Of a stretch of 36,844 nt of DNA, positions 14,767-22,915 are shown piece by piece. Every line of letters begins with the position of its first letter. The stretch's first letter is position 1. The position numbers and the translations under genes are program-made. The stretch is from Nitrospira sp. GTDB lineage: Bacteria > Nitrospirota > Nitrospiria > Nitrospirales > Nitrospiraceae. The notes under the pieces were generated by a model. It searched no databases and was not told where the DNA came from. It was given only the letters and a program-made list of their open reading frames with translations. The stretch is from contig JABMDL010000043.1 of NCBI GenBank assembly GCA_015903945.1, positions 1 to 36,844 of the forward strand, read 5' to 3'.

Positions 14767-17436
14767 CTATTCGTGCCGGAGCACCGAGAGCGGAGGCTGG
14801 CCGAGAATGCGGTAGGTGCTGAGAAAGCCCACCAGCAGGGTGAGCGTGATCGTCGCGACGAAGCCCGTGGCGAGCACGGCCGGTTGAAGGCTCCAGGCCA
14901 GGTCGAACACGGTCGAAAGAATTGCCCAGGACAAGGCGCTCGCCAGGGCGCTGCCGAGCAGCCCCCCCAGGGCCCCCAGCAATGCGTACTCCACGGCAAA
15001 CGTTTGCGCGATCACTCCACGCGTGGCTCCAAGGGCTTTGAAAATCACCGATTCGTACAGACGGCGGTAGCGGGTTGCGGCCAGTGCCGCCGCCATGACG
15101 AGACCGGCGGACAGGACACAGAACAGCGCTACCGCACGAATGGCCAGGGACAGGCGATCGAGGACTCGCGCAAAACTGTCGAGGACGTCGCCGATATTGA
15201 TGGCCGTCACATTGGGAAATGAGGCCACCACTGCCTGTTGGAGCGCCACCTCTTCCGATGGATGTATACGAACAGTGGCGACATAGGTTTGTGGGGCTCC
15301 GTCCAGCGCCCCGGGCGAAAAGATCATGTAGAAGTTGGTCGAGAAGTTCCCCCACTCCACTTGTCGAATGCTGCTGATTTCTCCCGTGATGGGCGCGCCC
15401 TGGATATCAAGCTCGACGGTATCTCCAACGGTGAGGCCGAGTTGCCTGGCCGCATCTTCCTCGATCGAGATCAGCGGTTTGGTGAAGACCTGCCCCGGTT
15501 TCCACCAGGCGCCCTGAATAACCTTGTTGTCTTTGGGAAGGTCTTGAAGAAACGTCAAGACGTACTCGCGGGTCAGGTACCATTTCTTCCGCCGTTCTTC
15601 TTTCTCTGCGGTCTTCTCCCGTTGCTCTTCCTCCTCGGACGTCGGTTCAATTTTGATGGCGCGGCCCTTGAGCGCGGAGAGGCGTGATCGAATCAGCGGG
15701 GTCAACTTGGGGGCCGGATCGTTCGATCGCCGGCGGAGGAGCGCGACAAATTCTTCAGACTGATCGGGTTGGATATCGATGAAGAAGAAAGTCGGGGCGT
15801 CGGTCGGCCGCTTCTCGCCGACCTGCGTGAGCAACGACCGTTCGACAAGCGAGACCGTCGTCACGACCATCACTCCGATTCCGATGGCAATCGTGATGCC
15901 CACGACCTGACTTCCCGGCCGCACGACGTTACCCAGTGCCTGGCGAAGCACGAGATGCTCCGGGCGCGGCCATTGCTTGAGAGCCGAGAGTGCGAAACGG
16001 GCTGACAGGCCCAACAGCAGCACGGCAACCGCAAATGAAAGAATGAAGAGAGCCCCGACTTTCCATGATCCGGCCTGCCACATGGAGAGGAGGGTCAATC
16101 CCACACCGATGACGATTGATGTGAGGGCTTTGACCCGGTCCATTCCTTGCCAGAATCTCCCCCATCGGGTCCTCTCGGAATCGCCGGAGGACGTCAGCGG
16201 AGCGACATCTTGGCGAAAAATACGAGCCGGTTTGACTTCACGGATCGTCAGCAACGGCCACAGCGTAAAGAGCAGCGTGGACAACAGGCCCAATGCCAAT
16301 CCCTTTGCCAGGGGAGCGAAGGACACATCCATCCCGCCCTTCGCAAATCCCAATTGATCGAGCAGATCCGATGCCATCAGTGCCGCGATCATCCAGGGCA
16401 GCCCCTGGTGGAGGAGCACACCGATGATCAGCCCGACGAGGCTTCCCACCAGCCCGAGGATCATCGCCTGCAGCACATAGGTCCAAATGATCGTCGGGGA
16501 ATCCGCCCCGACCGTCTTCAGAATCGCGATGGTATTCAGCTTTTCCCGCATAAAGGCATGAACCGAGGTGGCGACTCCCAGTCCTCCCACGAACAGCGCC
16601 GTCAAACCGATCAGGCCCAAATAACGGGTCAGCTGTTCCAGGGACTGCTTCAGTTGCGGTTGCGCGTCACGGTATCCCGACACACGGGCTGAATCAGAGG
16701 CAAGTCGTCCTCTCAACTCATAGAGCAGCGGCTCCGGGACCATGGCGCTCGGGATTTTCAGCAGATATCGTTCACGAACCCTGCTGCCCAATTTGATCAG
16801 GTCAGCCGCGTGAAGCCCTTCCTGTGACATGAATACCCGGGGACCAAGGCTAAAGGCATTGGCCATGCGGTCCGGCTCTGTCCTGACGACGCCGGTGATG
16901 ACGAACTGCCCTTGACCGATCTTGAGCCGATCTCCGACAGCGAGCCCCATTCTGATCAAAAGAGACTCCTGGACGACCACTCCAAAACACAGCCGTTCCG
17001 GGCAGTTTCCGGTCTGCCGGCGAAGGAGTTCCGTCAAGCCGACGTCGGGTTCCAGTCGAAGTGAACCATACAACGGGTATTGCGGCTCGACGGCTTTGAG
17101 CTCAATGATTTGCGTCGGCTGCCCGGTCGGAGATGATGCAGCCTTCGCCGCCATGGCGACCAGCTCGCTGATATGAGTCGATGCCACGTCGCGATCTCTT
17201 AGCGAATCCAGGACGGCTTGACCGGTGGGACTCACCTGCCAGGACAGCCGGATTTCAAGATCCCCGCCCAGGAGGCTACGCGCTTCTTTGGTGACCGTCT
17301 GCTCGACCTGTGCTCCGAAGAGCGAGACGCCCGTTAAGGCGCCGACGCCGATGGCAATGCAGACCAGGAAATAGAGAAAGTGCCGCCATGCCGCGCGTGT
17401 CTCCCGCCACGCCATATGGAGTGTAAAGGAGATCAT
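14767..17436 (-). CDS. ABC transporter permease, YbbP-like, with FtsX domains
   Basis: An inner-membrane permease of 889 residues. A first helix lies near residues 18-40, then a MacB-type periplasmic domain, an FtsX domain at about 265-390, further helices at about 440-480 and 505-530, a second periplasmic region rich in charged residues near 600, and a final FtsX domain at about 765-885. The layout matches E. coli YbbP and related LolCE/MacB-type exporters, which do not form a conventional channel but work mechanically with a LolD-like ATPase. The ATG overlaps the ATPase stop (ATGA). The substrate is unknown; the neighbouring tesA mirrors the E. coli arrangement. Confidence 0.93.
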   Translation of the reverse strand: MISFTLHMAWRETRAAWRHFLYFLVCIAIGVGALTGVSLFGAQVEQTVTKEARSLLGGDLEIRLSWQVSPTGQAVLDSLRDRDVASTHISELVAMAAKAASSPTGQPTQIIELKAVEPQYPLYGSLRLEPDVGLTELLRRQTGNCPERLCFGVVVQESLLIRMGLAVGDRLKIGQGQFVITGVVRTEPDRMANAFSLGPRVFMSQEGLHAADLIKLGSRVRERYLLKIPSAMVPEPLLYELRGRLASDSARVSGYRDAQPQLKQSLEQLTRYLGLIGLTALFVGGLGVATSVHAFMREKLNTIAILKTVGADSPTIIWTYVLQAMILGLVGSLVGLIIGVLLHQGLPWMIAALMASDLLDQLGFAKGGMDVSFAPLAKGLALGLLSTLLFTLWPLLTIREVKPARIFRQDVAPLTSSGDSERTRWGRFWQGMDRVKALTSIVIGVGLTLLSMWQAGSWKVGALFILSFAVAVLLLGLSARFALSALKQWPRPEHLVLRQALGNVVRPGSQVVGITIAIGIGVMVVTTVSLVERSLLTQVGEKRPTDAPTFFFIDIQPDQSEEFVALLRRRSNDPAPKLTPLIRSRLSALKGRAIKIEPTSEEEEQREKTAEKEERRKKWYLTREYVLTFLQDLPKDNKVIQGAWWKPGQVFTKPLISIEEDAARQLGLTVGDTVELDIQGAPITGEISSIRQVEWGNFSTNFYMIFSPGALDGAPQTYVATVRIHPSEEVALQQAVVASFPNVTAINIGDVLDSFARVLDRLSLAIRAVALFCVLSAGLVMAAALAATRYRRLYESVIFKALGATRGVIAQTFAVEYALLGALGGLLGSALASALSWAILSTVFDLAWSLQPAVLATGFVATITLTLLVGFLSTYRILGQPPLSVLRHE

Positions 17437-18178
17437 GAGCGGGAATTGGGGGTGGAATCTGAAGATGTCCGATCGCGGGAGAGGACCCGGTCCGGGCGTG
17501 ACACGGCTGTCGGACGCTCGTCGACGACTCCGGAATAGGAGGGCAGGCTATCAGATTCCAGGCGTCCGTCGCGCATCGACACCACCCGCTGCATCGAAGC
17601 CGCCAGAGTCGTATCATGCGTGACCAGCACCAGGGTCGTCCCGGAGTAGGAGATCAATGACGGATGCGCCGGTCGTGCTGTCGAGATTACCCGTGGGCTC
17701 ATCGGCTAACAGGATCGGCGGACGGCAGGCAAAGGCGCGCGCGACCGCGACGCGTTGCTGTTCTCCTCCGGACAGCTGCACGGGGTAATGCCCCATGCGA
17801 TCGGACAGTCCCACCGCCGCCAGCAATTCCGCAGCCCGCACACCGGCCTTCCGCTCGCCGCTCAGTTCCAGCGGAACTGCGACGTTTTCAACCGCCGTGA
17901 GGGTGGGGATCAGATGAAACGATTGGAAGACATACCCTACCTTTTCACGTGCCGCTTTCCGATAGCGTCGTAATCTCCGTCCCGTCGAGCGTGATCGATC
18001 CGGCTGTCGGACGATCGAGTCCGGCCATCAGCCCCAGCAAAGTCGATTTGCCGCTTCCCGACGGGCCGACGACGGCCACCGTCTGTTTGGCGGGAATCGA
18101 CAAAGAAATTCCCTCGAGAATTCTCACGGAACGGCCGGCCGCCGCGAGAATCATTGACACGTCTTTCAATTGGATCAT
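17433..18178 (-). CDS. ABC transporter ATP-binding protein, YbbA/LolD-like, reading frame broken twice
   Basis: ATPase partner of the permease that follows. Walker A ([13 protein letters not shown]) lies in the first frame, the signature and Walker B ([30 protein letters not shown]) in the second, and the H-loop ([14 protein letters not shown]) in the third. Reading needs one extra base skipped near 17945-17960, possibly in the TTT run at 17956-17958, and again near 17630-17650. All core motifs survive, so sequencing error is at least as likely as decay. Start: ATG 18178, or TTG 18184 with two more residues. It is divergent from tesA. Confidence 0.85.
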
Positions 18179-18194
18179 GGACAATTGACTCGTA

Positions 18195-18224
18195 CCGACA
18201 GAGCGACACCTCGAATGGTATTAT
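18195..18224 (+). promoter_or_regulatory. Candidate extended -10 promoter of tesA
   Basis: An extended -10 (TGG followed by TATTAT, 18219-18224) has a partial -35 CCGACA (18195-18200) 18 bases upstream. It lies between the divergent ybbA-like gene and tesA and would start transcription near 18231, just before the ribosome site of tesA. It was judged by eye. Confidence 0.35.
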
Positions 18225-18252
18225 ACTGTACCGAGGAAAGGGGCAAGCGAAT

Positions 18253-18951
18253 TTGCGGCGCGCCGGGCTACGACATCACTGTCTGTCTCATTTCTTATCG
18301 GTGACTCTGACTGTTTTCTGCTTCCACACGGCCGTCGCAAACGATTCATCCGACCCACCACAAACCAGGCCTCGCATCGTGGCCTTCGGCGACAGTCTCA
18401 CGGCGGGGCTTGGCGTCAACAGGGACGACGCTTATCCGGCCCAACTTCAGCGTCGGCTGGACGAGCTCGATTATCGGTATCAGGTGATCAACGCCGGTGT
18501 CAGCGGCGAGACCACGGCCGGCGGCCTCCGCCGTGTTCCCTGGGTGCTCGGCAGCAAACCTGATGTGGTCATTCTTGAGCTTGGCGGAAATGACGGGCTC
18601 AGAGGGCTCAGCCTCGAACAAACGAAACACAACCTCACCCGGATCATTGAGCAATTGCGGCAGGCCGGAGCCACAATCATCCTGGCCGGGATGAAACTGC
18701 CGCCGAATTATGGGCAGGACTATATCAGAGGCTTCGAGGTCATCTACCGGGACCTCGCCAGGCACTATGATCTGGCGTTCATCCCGTTTTTCCTCGAAGG
18801 TGTGGCTGCGTCACCGGCCTTGAACCAGGCCGATGGCATCCATCCAACTAGGGAAGGCTACCGGATCGTCGTCGAACAGGTGCTTAAAGCGTTGACTCCG
18901 GTGCTGCAAGCCCGATCCAGAAAATCCCGGGCTCCTCATGGAGGTAGTTGA
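18253..18951 (+). CDS. tesA: Arylesterase / lysophospholipase L1, SGNH hydrolase (TesA-like)
   Basis: A periplasmic esterase of the GDSL/SGNH family. The catalytic Ser48 is in FGDSLTAGLG, the block II Gly is in NAGVSGETT, the block III Asn is in LELGGNDGLRG, and the Asp194/His197 pair is in DGIHPTREGY. TTG 18253 is proposed as the start because GAGGAAAGGGG lies just upstream and a signal peptide follows (LSHFLSVTLTVFCFHTAVA). An ATG at 18154 would overlap the divergent ATPase gene and has no ribosome site; GTG 18301 is another option. The tesA / ybbA-ybbP divergence is the same as in E. coli. Confidence 0.92.
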   Translation: MRRAGLRHHCLSHFLSVTLTVFCFHTAVANDSSDPPQTRPRIVAFGDSLTAGLGVNRDDAYPAQLQRRLDELDYRYQVINAGVSGETTAGGLRRVPWVLGSKPDVVILELGGNDGLRGLSLEQTKHNLTRIIEQLRQAGATIILAGMKLPPNYGQDYIRGFEVIYRDLARHYDLAFIPFFLEGVAASPALNQADGIHPTREGYRIVVEQVLKALTPVLQARSRKSRAPHGGS

Positions 18952-19026
18952 CAGCCTCCCCCTCCCGCCGAAACCACCGGGAGAAAGACCGTACGGCTGG
19001 CAGTGGGGTCAAAAGGGATCGGACGG

Positions 19027-19206
19027 TTACGACTTCTTGAAGAATGTGTCGTAGACACCGTAGCCGAGGATCACTGCGATCAGCGTATAGTACAGACCGG
19101 TGATCCCGCTGTAATCCGGGGGCCCTCCCTCGGCAGGAGCATTGGCGAATGCCGGCAACACTCCAGCGAGTACGGTGATTCCTGTCAGCAGACCGAGCTT
19201 CTTCAT
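19027..19206 (-). CDS. Small exported or membrane protein, 59 residues, unknown
   Basis: Starts at ATG 19206, seven bases after a perfect AAGGAGG ribosome site. The protein has a positively charged start, a hydrophobic segment ending at FANA (likely signal peptide, residues 1-22), a short Pro/Gly spacer (PAEGGPPDYSG), one transmembrane helix (GLYYTLIAVILGYGVYD) and a basic tail FFKKS. I do not recognise a family. The strong ribosome site and candidate promoter suggest a well-expressed gene, possibly a small subunit or anchor of a membrane complex. It stands alone between tesA and the SWIM gene. Confidence 0.75.
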   Translation of the reverse strand: MKKLGLLTGITVLAGVLPAFANAPAEGGPPDYSGITGLYYTLIAVILGYGVYDTFFKKS

Positions 19207-19247
19207 GACCGTTCCTCCTTGAAGCAACTCCAGAAAACGAAGGTGGC

Positions 19248-19277
19248 ATTCTACTGAAATTGGTAGGCTGGGCGCAA
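19248..19277 (-). promoter_or_regulatory. Candidate promoter of the 59-residue membrane protein gene
   Basis: On the minus strand TTGCGC (19277-19272) and TAGAAT (19253-19248) are separated by 18 bases, with four and five consensus matches. Transcription would start about 35 bases before the ATG. Confidence 0.4.
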
Positions 19278-19307
19278 GAGGCCCCTGCTGCTTAGAGGAC
19301 CTGTCGA

Positions 19308-20213
19308 TTACTTGGACGGGAACTTCTTGGTGAGGGTATTAAGTGCGTCGGTTACTTCCTTAAAGGACCCTGCAAGCTTGTCGAGATGGGTGCCTTTCTT
19401 GAGGATCTCGCTCGCCACTGCCCGGAGCTGCCCGTCGAACTTGATGACTTCACCGGCGAGCCCGGCGGCATTGTTCAACAGTCCCGCATAGGCGGTGATT
19501 TCACGCTGCTGCTCTTGCGCCGCCTCTTGGGCGGCCTTGGTCTCTTGGATAGAGGACTGGAGCTGTTGAGTCAGACGCGCCGTATACGCTTCGCGATCCC
19601 TCATCTCCGACTCCAGAGTGGCGTGGGCTTCTTCACTTTGACGGAGCCGATCTTCCATGCCTTTGATCGCGTGAATCCATGTTGACACGTCCCCGGGACC
19701 CAAGGGGGGAGACTCGGGGATCTCGGTTCCCTTTTCGATGGCCTTCATGGCCGGCCCCAACCATTCCACGAATAGCATCACCTCGCCGAGCTTCACATCA
19801 GGAGGAGATGACGGGGATGCCGCTGGCTTTCCATTAGCCGAGGAGTCTGCCGACGATGCCTGAGCCGCCTTGGCAGCCTGGGCCTTTTTCGCCTGCTGGG
19901 GCTGGACCCATCGGTGGTACTCCAGCAAGACCGCAATAGAATGGCGGCACATCGGATCTTCCGAGAGCGTGCACGAACACTTCGAAATGAGATGACCGTC
20001 TTTTAAACGGACAGTCTGTTCATAGAGGCCGGAATTGCCGATGACGGCCGACGTGATTTGTGAATCATCCGCTTCCACGATGCGCACACGGTTTTCCGCC
20101 ACATACTGGCGGCCGATCCTGAAGGCGTTGGTTTCGACCACCGATTGAATCATCTGTGGATCTAACAACCCCAACCGTTCAGCGCTGCAGGCAATTTTGT
20201 TTTTCATCATCAT
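19308..20213 (-). CDS. SWIM zinc-finger protein with C-terminal coiled coil
   Basis: A cytoplasmic protein of 301 residues. A SWIM-type zinc site is seen at residues 79-91: Cys79, Cys81, Cys89 and His91 in KCSCTLSEDPMCRHS. SWIM fingers bind DNA or proteins. An Ala/Ser/Pro-rich linker (about 105-135) leads to a conserved-looking segment (KLGEVMLFVEWLGPAMKAIEKG) and then a long coiled coil at about 175-245 (MEDRLRQSEEAHATLESEMRD). No helicase domain follows, unlike many SWIM proteins. Start codons at 20213, 20210 and 20207 are all possible; GGAG stands six bases before the first. The function is unknown. The layout suggests a DNA- or protein-binding scaffold. Confidence 0.82.
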   Translation of the reverse strand: MMMKNKIACSAERLGLLDPQMIQSVVETNAFRIGRQYVAENRVRIVEADDSQITSAVIGNSGLYEQTVRLKDGHLISKCSCTLSEDPMCRHSIAVLLEYHRWVQPQQAKKAQAAKAAQASSADSSANGKPAASPSSPPDVKLGEVMLFVEWLGPAMKAIEKGTEIPESPPLGPGDVSTWIHAIKGMEDRLRQSEEAHATLESEMRDREAYTARLTQQLQSSIQETKAAQEAAQEQQREITAYAGLLNNAAGLAGEVIKFDGQLRAVASEILKKGTHLDKLAGSFKEVTDALNTLTKKFPSK

Positions 20214-20342
20214 GGGCTCCAGCTTGATAAGCTATTCTTCAAGTGTGCCCCTCCGCTTCGAGACAGTCAAGTCCAGACCTGCATAATACCCCTATACAGA
20301 AAGGGGGGAGAACCACCCACAATGACTACGTGACGAACGGAT

Positions 20343-21374
20343 TTATCGGCAGCGTTTTGGTGGGCCCTTCTGACTCATCGGAGTCAGCCAGACATAGTCC
20401 GCGATCTTCTCCCGTACCAATTCACGGACCTCCTCGATCCGGCTCCTGTCGAACGAGGTCATATAGACCGTGGTCTGCTTCACATGGCCTGACAGCCGTC
20501 TGGCAACCCGCATCGGCACCGGGAGACCGTATTGGATATGCCCCCCGCCCGTATAGCTCACCATGATACCGCGGGACCCGCTCGTCTCTCGGCGCAAGGC
20601 TTCCAACCCCGCAGTCAGCGTCTTGGCCATGCCTTCGTCGCGGACCATTGAAGCCTCGTACATCGTCCGGAAATGTTCCTCGGTACCTCCTCCATGGCAT
20701 TGCTGAAGCTGATCGATGATGCGCGCACGATAGGCAGGATCATCGACGATCTCCTCATGATCCAGCCCCCATTGCGTCCATTCCTGCTCTTGCCGGACCT
20801 GCTCCAGGCCGGTTTTCACGACCCGCCGGATCAGAGGCCTCGGGGGATTCATGGAGAGGAGGGACAGGCGCCGGGCACGGGCAAATGCCACCAGCGGCTC
20901 ATAGTCTTCAAACGCGCCACCCCAGTTCTGTGTCCATTTGACCTGTTCGAGGAATTGGCTTCGCCCCAGCCGATCGTTCAAGACATAGTCGTCTAGGGCC
21001 GGCTGGCCGTCCCATCCGAATATCTCTATTCCGATTGTAGGCTGAAGACCATGGGCCAGCAGCCAGTCCAGGACTTTCAGGGCGGCTTCGACATGATAGC
21101 GATTGTGGTGCTCTTCCCCCAAATAGACAATTTCATACGCCGCCAGCTCGTTCAGCCACTCAGACGATGAGAGCACCCGGCCGGTTTGCGTGTCCACCAC
21201 CTGCCATGGCTGCCACCCGGACTCCTCACTGGAATCGAGGAGTTGCCGCTGTTCCAGGACGCACCCGAAACTCAGCATGAGCAGACACGCGGCCATTCCC
21301 AGCCGGATAGCAAGCCGGACGGTTGAATGGCGGCGAGTGATCATCCTGAGCAGGGTTTCCATGGACATGGCCAA
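20343..21374 (-). CDS. ChaN-like (DUF399) haem-binding-type lipoprotein
   Basis: A protein of 343 residues. A basic N-terminus and hydrophobic stretch end in lipobox LSFGC (Cys38), so it is a predicted lipoprotein. The ChaN/DUF399 domain fills about residues 60-330, with the family motifs YLGEEHHNRYHVEA, GIEIFGWDGQPALDDY, MYEASMVRDEGMA and YTGGGHIQYGLPVP. Campylobacter ChaN binds two haems between dimer partners and is linked to iron uptake; other relatives are untested. ATG 21374 is preceded by GGAG at six bases. No iron transporter is adjacent here, so a haem role is from the family only. Confidence 0.88.
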   Translation of the reverse strand: MAMSMETLLRMITRRHSTVRLAIRLGMAACLLMLSFGCVLEQRQLLDSSEESGWQPWQVVDTQTGRVLSSSEWLNELAAYEIVYLGEEHHNRYHVEAALKVLDWLLAHGLQPTIGIEIFGWDGQPALDDYVLNDRLGRSQFLEQVKWTQNWGGAFEDYEPLVAFARARRLSLLSMNPPRPLIRRVVKTGLEQVRQEQEWTQWGLDHEEIVDDPAYRARIIDQLQQCHGGGTEEHFRTMYEASMVRDEGMAKTLTAGLEALRRETSGSRGIMVSYTGGGHIQYGLPVPMRVARRLSGHVKQTTVYMTSFDRSRIEEVRELVREKIADYVWLTPMSQKGPPKRCR

Positions 21375-21409
21375 CTCCTATCACACTGCCGAGAGACGGA
21401 CAAGCTGCC

Positions 21410-21439
21410 TTGACGACGGCGTTCACAGGCCACTATTCT
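21410..21439 (+). promoter_or_regulatory. Candidate promoter of the 21491 gene
   Basis: TTGACG (21410-21415) and TATTCT (21434-21439) are separated by 18 bases, with five and four consensus matches. The predicted start near 21446 supports ATG 21491 over the upstream ATG at 21410. Confidence 0.45.
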
Positions 21440-21490
21440 CCAAAGACATTGAACGTACCTGCGACTGGCCGCCAACCTCCGGATAGTCTG

Positions 21491-22804
21491 ATGAGTGCCG
21501 AGCCCTCCTCCCTCGCCGAGTTCCGCCGCCTCGTCAGCGAGCGGGCCCGACAATTTTCTACCCAGTGGGAAGCCTCAAGGCAACTGATCGAACGACAGAA
21601 GTTTGCCGCAACCGTTTCCCGGCTCCTCCAGCTGGTTCAGCAGCGAGACCTTCCGGCCACCGTTAAAGAACCGCTGCTCAAAGTATTTGATAGGCCACAG
21701 GCACAGCGGGTCCAGGACTTGAACGGCGAATGGCTCAAAACCCTGACGGGGTTTCCGCCGGCCAAAGCCCTGCGCGCCCTCTGTATATTCTTTGATCTCG
21801 TTGCCACACCCGGCTCGCAGTGGGCAATCCCTGCAATCGCCAGTGAAGAAGTAGAGCTCCTGATCCGCCGTCGGGCCAATCCGTTCGATCTTCTGCACGT
21901 CGTCGAACCGGCGTCCCTGTTGGACCTCGGCGCTGGCGATCTTTCTTTCGCCGGCGAATTGGTTGAGTACTATGGTCCGGAACTCCGTCGGCAGCGCAGG
22001 CAGCTGCTCCTTCATTGCATCGACCGGCTCGATCCCGGTTCACAGCTGGGCGCTCCTCTCCACCCCAGTCAGGAAAGGCTGCGAACACTTCAGCAGACCG
22101 ACGGTGTCTCCTTTGCCTTCTATGGGAATCAAGATATGTTTGATCTCCGTTCATTGGAGGAACGTGGCTTGCTCGCGAAGCGATACGCGATTGCCACCTG
22201 CTGGGCGCCGGCCACACCGACGTTTGCGTACGATCCGGGGAGGCTTGCCCGGCCAATCATTGAAGAGGAGCTGCGCCGGACCATGGGTGCGTCCAGACAG
22301 ATCCGGTACCAAGGTGAGCGGGCGCTCGAAGTGCTGCACGGAGATCGTGCCCTCCTCTTTCCACCCTGGAAGTTTGAGATCGTCGGCCCTCGAGCGCTTC
22401 TCAATCTCCTCGCGACTCGAGGCCTGCTGTGTGTCCTCGGTGCGGTCGATAACCAAGTGTTTTGGGAACTCTTGGCCCAATTGCTCGAGGACCCACGCTA
22501 CCGCCCGCGAGATCGGCCCTTTACCGCTGCCACTATTCCGGAGATCTTCGGCGACCTCTATGTCGCACTTGCTCGCCTCCCGATCGGCGACTCCGTGGAG
22601 CTTTCGGAACTGGGGACTCTCCGACAGCCACTTCCTACGGACACATCTTCCTCCTCGCCGAACCATACACTCGGCACATTTCGGTATGTTCGGATTAGCC
22701 GAGGAGCAACCTTCCCAGGCATTCCTGCGAGCAACACAGCGAGACAATTCTCCGCCATGGCGGAAGAGGTCGCACCGTGGTTCCTGACCCTGATCCCCGC
22801 GTAA
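21491..22804 (+). CDS. Uncharacterised protein with methyltransferase-like motif
   Basis: A cytoplasmic protein of 437 residues; I do not recognise a named family. Residues 142-153 (SLLDLGAGDLSF) look like motif I of class I S-adenosylmethionine methyltransferases, followed by an acidic loop and CIDRLDPGSQLG where motif II would be. The first 140 residues are helical (LVSERARQFSTQWEASRQLIERQ). The last 150 (FPPWKFEIVGPRALLNLLATRG onward) contain no motif I know. The start ATG 21491 fits the upstream promoter. It is divergent from the ChaN-like gene and precedes the MoxR operon by 111 bases, which has its own promoter. Methyltransferase activity is a guess from one motif. Confidence 0.75.
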   Translation: MSAEPSSLAEFRRLVSERARQFSTQWEASRQLIERQKFAATVSRLLQLVQQRDLPATVKEPLLKVFDRPQAQRVQDLNGEWLKTLTGFPPAKALRALCIFFDLVATPGSQWAIPAIASEEVELLIRRRANPFDLLHVVEPASLLDLGAGDLSFAGELVEYYGPELRRQRRQLLLHCIDRLDPGSQLGAPLHPSQERLRTLQQTDGVSFAFYGNQDMFDLRSLEERGLLAKRYAIATCWAPATPTFAYDPGRLARPIIEEELRRTMGASRQIRYQGERALEVLHGDRALLFPPWKFEIVGPRALLNLLATRGLLCVLGAVDNQVFWELLAQLLEDPRYRPRDRPFTAATIPEIFGDLYVALARLPIGDSVELSELGTLRQPLPTDTSSSSPNHTLGTFRYVRISRGATFPGIPASNTARQFSAMAEEVAPWFLTLIPA

Positions 22805-22836
22805 CAGCTCCCTCAAGGCATAAAAAGCCATAAAAA

Positions 22837-22865
22837 TTGACCACCCCAGGACCCTTTGTTAGACT
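22837..22865 (+). promoter_or_regulatory. Candidate promoter of the MoxR-DUF58-transglutaminase operon
   Basis: TTGACC (22837-22842) and TAGACT (22860-22865) are separated by 17 bases, with five and four consensus matches. The start would fall near 22872, about 45 bases before ATG 22916. Confidence 0.5.
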
Positions 22866-22915
22866 TCGACGGTGTCCTACCGGCGAATCCAATCCCCTGG
22901 CCAGATAAGGCTTCC

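Noticed and set aside
14045..15355. Open frame of 436 codons on the minus strand
   Set aside because: It is antisense to the sugar dehydrogenase and runs over the end of the permease in another frame; the product has low-complexity Arg/Gly/Pro content and no motif.
18154..18252. ATG 18154 as the start of tesA
   Set aside because: It would overlap the divergent ATPase gene and the candidate promoter and put about 33 unrelated residues before the signal peptide.
20221..20233. Palindrome AGCTTGATAAGCT upstream of the SWIM gene
   Set aside because: Arms of five bases are too short to distinguish from chance, and no promoter pattern is linked to it.
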